From assembly GCF_000472905.1 (NCBI RefSeq), contig NZ_AXAR01000015.1:17607-81606 (forward strand): a DNA stretch of 64,000 nt. Reading direction: 5' to 3'. The notes under the pieces were generated by a model, which was given only the letters and a program-made list of their open reading frames with translations, had not been told where the DNA came from and searched no databases. A program made the position numbers and the translations under genes. Source of the DNA: Alicyclobacillus pomorum DSM 14955 (lineage in GTDB: Bacteria > Bacillota > Bacilli > Alicyclobacillales > Alicyclobacillaceae). Positions 61,044-64,000 of the stretch are shown here, piece by piece; position 1 is the stretch's first letter; every line of letters starts with the position of its first letter.

Positions 61044-61714
61044 CTACAAATCCGCTCCACAAGCGCCAGAATTTCTTCGACGACTTGCTGCACAGGTTTC
61101 CCTGTGGAATCGATGCAGTGAGCGTCGTCCGCCGGTTTCAGTGGTGCAACGCTGCGCGACGAGTCGCGGTGATCCCGTTCTTCGATGGAACGTCTCAACT
61201 CATCGACGGATACGTCAAACCCTTTAGCCTGAAACTCTTCAGCCCGGCGACGCGTGCGTTCCTCGAGCGATGCAGTCAAATACACCTTCACATCCGCATG
61301 CGGCAACACGACGGTCCCGACATCTCGACCATCCATCACAACAGAATGATTGCGTGCAAATTCTTGTTGCCACCGCGTTAAAATCGCGCGTACCTTTGGA
61401 TACACGGACAATTGCGACACCAAACTGGATACATCCGGTCTGCGCAGTTCCGCATTGATGCAGATATTGTTGTGGTAAATATCTAGCCCACCCTGACCAT
61501 TGCGTTCGAAACACAGCGGGTGTTTTTCCAGCAGCTGTACCAGAGCTTCTTCGTCTTCTGGCGATACCCCGTAGTTCAAGGCTAGCCAAGCGACTCCTCG
61601 ATACATCGCGCCTGTATCGACGTACAGCAATCCGAGTTGGCGAGCCACTTCTTTTGCAACTGTGCTTTTCCCGGCACCGGCGGGTCCGTCAATGGCAATG
61701 TTGATGTGTGGCAT
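61040..61714 (-). CDS. cmk: cytidylate kinase
   Basis: The protein has 224 residues from the ATG at 61714, with GGAGGGCC upstream; a 77-residue in-frame extension is not part of the family. IAIDGPAGAGKSTVAKEVA is the P-loop, GAMYRGVAWLAL and GRDVGTVVLPHADVKVYLTA are the substrate-binding motifs. It phosphorylates CMP and dCMP. Confidence 0.96.
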   Translation of the reverse strand: MPHINIAIDGPAGAGKSTVAKEVARQLGLLYVDTGAMYRGVAWLALNYGVSPEDEEALVQLLEKHPLCFERNGQGGLDIYHNNICINAELRRPDVSSLVSQLSVYPKVRAILTRWQQEFARNHSVVMDGRDVGTVVLPHADVKVYLTASLEERTRRRAEEFQAKGFDVSVDELRRSIEERDHRDSSRSVAPLKPADDAHCIDSTGKPVQQVVEEILALVERICR

Positions 61715-61889
61715 TTGGGCCCTCCAGCGAAGTACATAGCTCGTTCTAAAAATAAAAAGCAGGCATCCTGCCCGCTTTCGAAACAAGTGTTTGCAACCAA
61801 AGACCAACAGAAGAACCAGCGGGAAAGCGGCGTTGCAACGCGATTTGCAGTTTAATAGTAGCATAGCCATAAGGGCACTGCAAGAACAC

Positions 61890-62399
61890 CTAATGCAGGA
61901 ACTCGGTGGGCGGCAGTTGCCCCGTACCGCCTCCATCCACCTCAATCGTTTGACCGGGCGCGGGAGTCAATAGGTTTGCATTGTCGTGATCCACCGAGAT
62001 AAACACGGTACTGTTCCCTGCGTTCACAATGGTGACGACACTTTTCTCACGCACGGTGACTTCCAACTTCGAAGATGCCATACTACCCACTGTTTGACCA
62101 TCGACCTGAACCTTGACTTGGCTATGATCTCCCTCAGGAGCGGCCAACAGCGAAAGTGTGGCCTGTTCGCTGTTCACGCTGGCAGGAACCACGTCTTGTG
62201 GCACCGCCACAAATCGACCTGCCGTAGCGTCCACTTGCTTCCGGACCGACGGAATAGACGTGACCAACTGAACGACGACTAACATGCACAGAAGGGCACC
62301 GGCGACTGGCAACAGTACATCGTCCACTTTGTTGAACAACTGCCGCCACAGCCGGTCTTTCACTGCTTCCTGAGACTCCTGGACACCTTGTCGAGACAT
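61890..62399 (-). CDS. membrane-anchored hypothetical protein in the ypfB position
   Basis: The protein has 169 residues from the ATG at 62399, with GAGGTGG upstream. One membrane helix near residues 27 to 50 (VLLPVAGALLCMLVVVQLVTS) is followed by an extracellular region rich in Val, Ser and Thr. No recognised domain. It sits between ypfA and cmk, where Bacillus has ypfB. Confidence 0.6.
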   Translation of the reverse strand: MSRQGVQESQEAVKDRLWRQLFNKVDDVLLPVAGALLCMLVVVQLVTSIPSVRKQVDATAGRFVAVPQDVVPASVNSEQATLSLLAAPEGDHSQVKVQVDGQTVGSMASSKLEVTVREKSVVTIVNAGNSTVFISVDHDNANLLTPAPGQTIEVDGGGTGQLPPTEFLH

Positions 62400-62486
62400 A
62401 GCGAAACCACCTCTGTCATAGGGTATGCAAGGACAATCCCTAACATGTCCCAACCACAGCGATGGTTTCATGACGAAAGGCAACGC

Positions 62487-63133
62487 TTACATCAACGCTC
62501 TTTGCCTCGAAAACGTGTACTGGATGACGCGTTGGCGAACAGATTCTTTCATATTTACAAACTGAAATGAACCCACAGCAAATCCATTTTCATTTCTTTC
62601 AGACACTCGAATGACAGTCGACTTCACATCCACTGGAAAGTCCCCGTGTGGAAGTTGTGGAAGTGTAAACTGCATCTCGACCATCAAACCAGGGCGCAAG
62701 ATGACATGACGTGGTAAATACAACGCCATTCCACCGCCACTCATGTCACGGCTATATACTTCCGCGTGTTTTGCAACACCTTCGCTGGTGTAGTCCAGTT
62801 GAACCGACAAGTTTGCAGCCACACGGACGAATTCCCGACGCTGTTCCCGAGTGATTTTCCCAGTTTCCGGTCGAGTGATCTTCCAAACCAAGTTAGGAAT
62901 TCGAATCGCTCTAGGAACGTCGCGGCGTACTTACACCACGCACCGTCGAAACCTTGAAATTCCACCCAGACTTTTGATTTCGGCGCCACTTCGAGGATGC
63001 GGTGGTCTTGATGGTGGAGTGGGACGTCGAAGTACTCCTTCGCATTGTGTTCCACGAGTCGAGAGTGGTAATACTCTTTCGCCGCCTCAGATAACCTGAC
63101 TCGCAGAGATTGTCCAATCCGAATGTTTGCCAC
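62487..63133 (-). pseudogene. ypfA: YpfA-like c-di-GMP-binding PilZ flagellar brake, frameshifted
   Basis: The first frame (from 63133) gives the YcgR/YpfA N-terminal domain (MANIRIGQSLRVRLSEAAK, ILEVAPKSKVWVEFQGFDG). The PilZ domain lies in another frame: VRRDVPRAIRIPNLVWKITR, the c-di-GMP binding REQRREFVRV, and MSGGGMALYLP. The change of frame lies near 62920 to 62940. The protein would brake flagellar motion when c-di-GMP is high. An assembly error or a true loss are both possible; the GTG start at 63133 has GGGGGGAAAGGG upstream. Confidence 0.8.
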
Positions 63134-63212
63134 CGTCCCTTTCCCCCCTAAAGCCCTGAACCCATTATAAAGGAAGGGCGAAATGGGAGGAAGGGTCGGT
63201 CAACACCCCGCA

Positions 63213-64000
63213 CTAGCTCAATTGTTCAATGGACAGCTCTTTCCCCGTGTTCGCATTCATGTACACACAATACGTCTCACGGTTCCCCGTGCCGTAGAAC
63301 GCAACGGCTGGTTGATAATGTTGGTGCTCGTCCAGCACAACCACCTGTCGCTCCATCCCAACTTTGAAATTCGGATTGAGCTTTGCACGCAGGGCAGCGA
63401 CCGAATACTTTCGCGGTGGAACGTTGGTCACTGGATAGTAATAGTAGTTGTTCGCATCGTACCCCACGATGCTTCCTGAATCGAGCGCGACTTTCATCGC
63501 AATGCCCTGACTGATCACCAGTGATGCGTCCGGGCGCTTTGGCGCATACACGAAGTAGCCAATGCCGTCAAACTGATTTGACTGCATCAACTCGACTGCT
63601 GGAAACCCATGCACGGCCAACCAGTGATGAGCTTTGTCTTCCGCAGCCGCAAAATCATAGTCTCCTGTTTTCGGCACATGGCGAATGTTAAAAGACAGTA
63701 CATGCCCACCATCCGCGCTCACCGTTGCCGTCAAAGGGCCGCTTGGTGTGGTTCCAGTGACAATGTACTCCGGTCGATAGGCACCGGATTGCGTCTTTTG
63801 CGCCTTTAACTGCGTGGTGCTTGGCAGATTCAACAGACTTCTGACAGCCTGAGTTGCTGCTGCCTGCGAAACGTCTGGCTGTTTCGCCAAGGCGAAGGAT
63901 TTCCCACGCTGCAAGGACGATGGAGAGTCTTGGGATTCAACAAATGCCGTCGTTGCTGTATCCATGCGCCGAAATCCGTCCACGACCTGATTGTCACGTT
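63213..64000 (-). CDS. ypeB: germination protein YpeB, truncated by window edge
   Basis: The C-terminal about 262 residues are visible. The frame runs on past the right edge (RDNQVVDGFRRMD), so the N-terminal membrane helix and first half lie outside. The visible part has PepSY-type repeats: VTGTTPSGPLTATVSADGG, SQGIAMKVALDSGSIVGYD and NANTGKEL. YpeB partners the cortex-lytic enzyme SleB in spores and is needed for germination. The ypeB-ypfA-ypfB-cmk order is as in Bacillus. Confidence 0.92.
   Translation of the reverse strand, partial: RDNQVVDGFRRMDTATTAFVESQDSPSSLQRGKSFALAKQPDVSQAAATQAVRSLLNLPSTTQLKAQKTQSGAYRPEYIVTGTTPSGPLTATVSADGGHVLSFNIRHVPKTGDYDFAAAEDKAHHWLAVHGFPAVELMQSNQFDGIGYFVYAPKRPDASLVISQGIAMKVALDSGSIVGYDANNYYYYPVTNVPPRKYSVAALRAKLNPNFKVGMERQVVVLDEHQHYQPAVAFYGTGNRETYCVYMNANTGKELSIEQLS

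Noticed and set aside
61715-61945. 77-residue N-terminal extension of cytidylate kinase
   Set aside because: Cmk starts at the Met at 61714 with its own GGAGGG site; the extension is not part of the family and overlaps the neighbouring gene.

Overview
The window looks like chromosome of an endospore-forming Firmicute, probably of the Alicyclobacillaceae. The right third carries the Bacillus-type order ypeB, ypfA, cmk, plsC, rpsA (ypfD), yphA, der, plsY, gpsA, spoIVA, hbs, mtrB, hepS, menG, hepT, ndk, all on the minus strand. Small hydrophobic YjcZ-like spore peptides and menaquinone genes agree with this. The genus is an inference from gene content.

Region 1 to about 21 kb is accessory and patchy. 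It holds the start of an IS256 transposase, a group II intron with a broken reverse transcriptase, an intact IS110 element with a long leader that could encode a bridge RNA, IS256 and phage-type gene remnants, and tandem repeats with tiny membrane peptides. Its most striking content is a set of six YheC/YheD-like ATP-grasp genes, spread over about 18 kb, around a complete three-enzyme route to 2-aminoethylphosphonate (PEP mutase, phosphonopyruvate decarboxylase, aminotransferase). A KamA-type radical SAM aminomutase and a histidine phosphatase lie nearby. One ATP-grasp gene is the fourth gene of the phosphonate operon. Another sits behind a remnant of the same aminotransferase, so the aminotransferase/ATP-grasp junction was once duplicated. 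kamA and the two-gene ATP-grasp operon share an almost identical 66-bp leader. The third copy of a sporulation-type promoter repeat leads into a further ATP-grasp gene. I infer a sporulation-linked pathway that makes unusual amino compounds (aminoethylphosphonate and a beta-amino acid) and joins them to a spore component by ATP-grasp ligases. This is a hypothesis.

Region 21 to 41 kb is mixed: two acyl/acetyl-CoA ligases around an acetate transporter, YpuA, a GAF-domain membrane protein, DUF1003, an orphan Dam methylase, then a group of spore-type genes (tyrosine-rich coiled-coil protein, DUF421-DUF1657 fusion, several YjcZ-like peptides, a CotD-like coat protein), an M20 amidohydrolase, an MFS exporter and a secreted GH3 glucosaminidase.

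Region 41 to 64 kb is the conserved core listed above, preceded by a phospholipase-like protein, Tex, an HD hydrolase, two more YjcZ-like peptides, a cytochrome c lipoprotein and a patatin. A tRNA-Pro(GGG) lies between hbs and mtrB. ypfA is frameshifted, and ypeB runs off the right edge.
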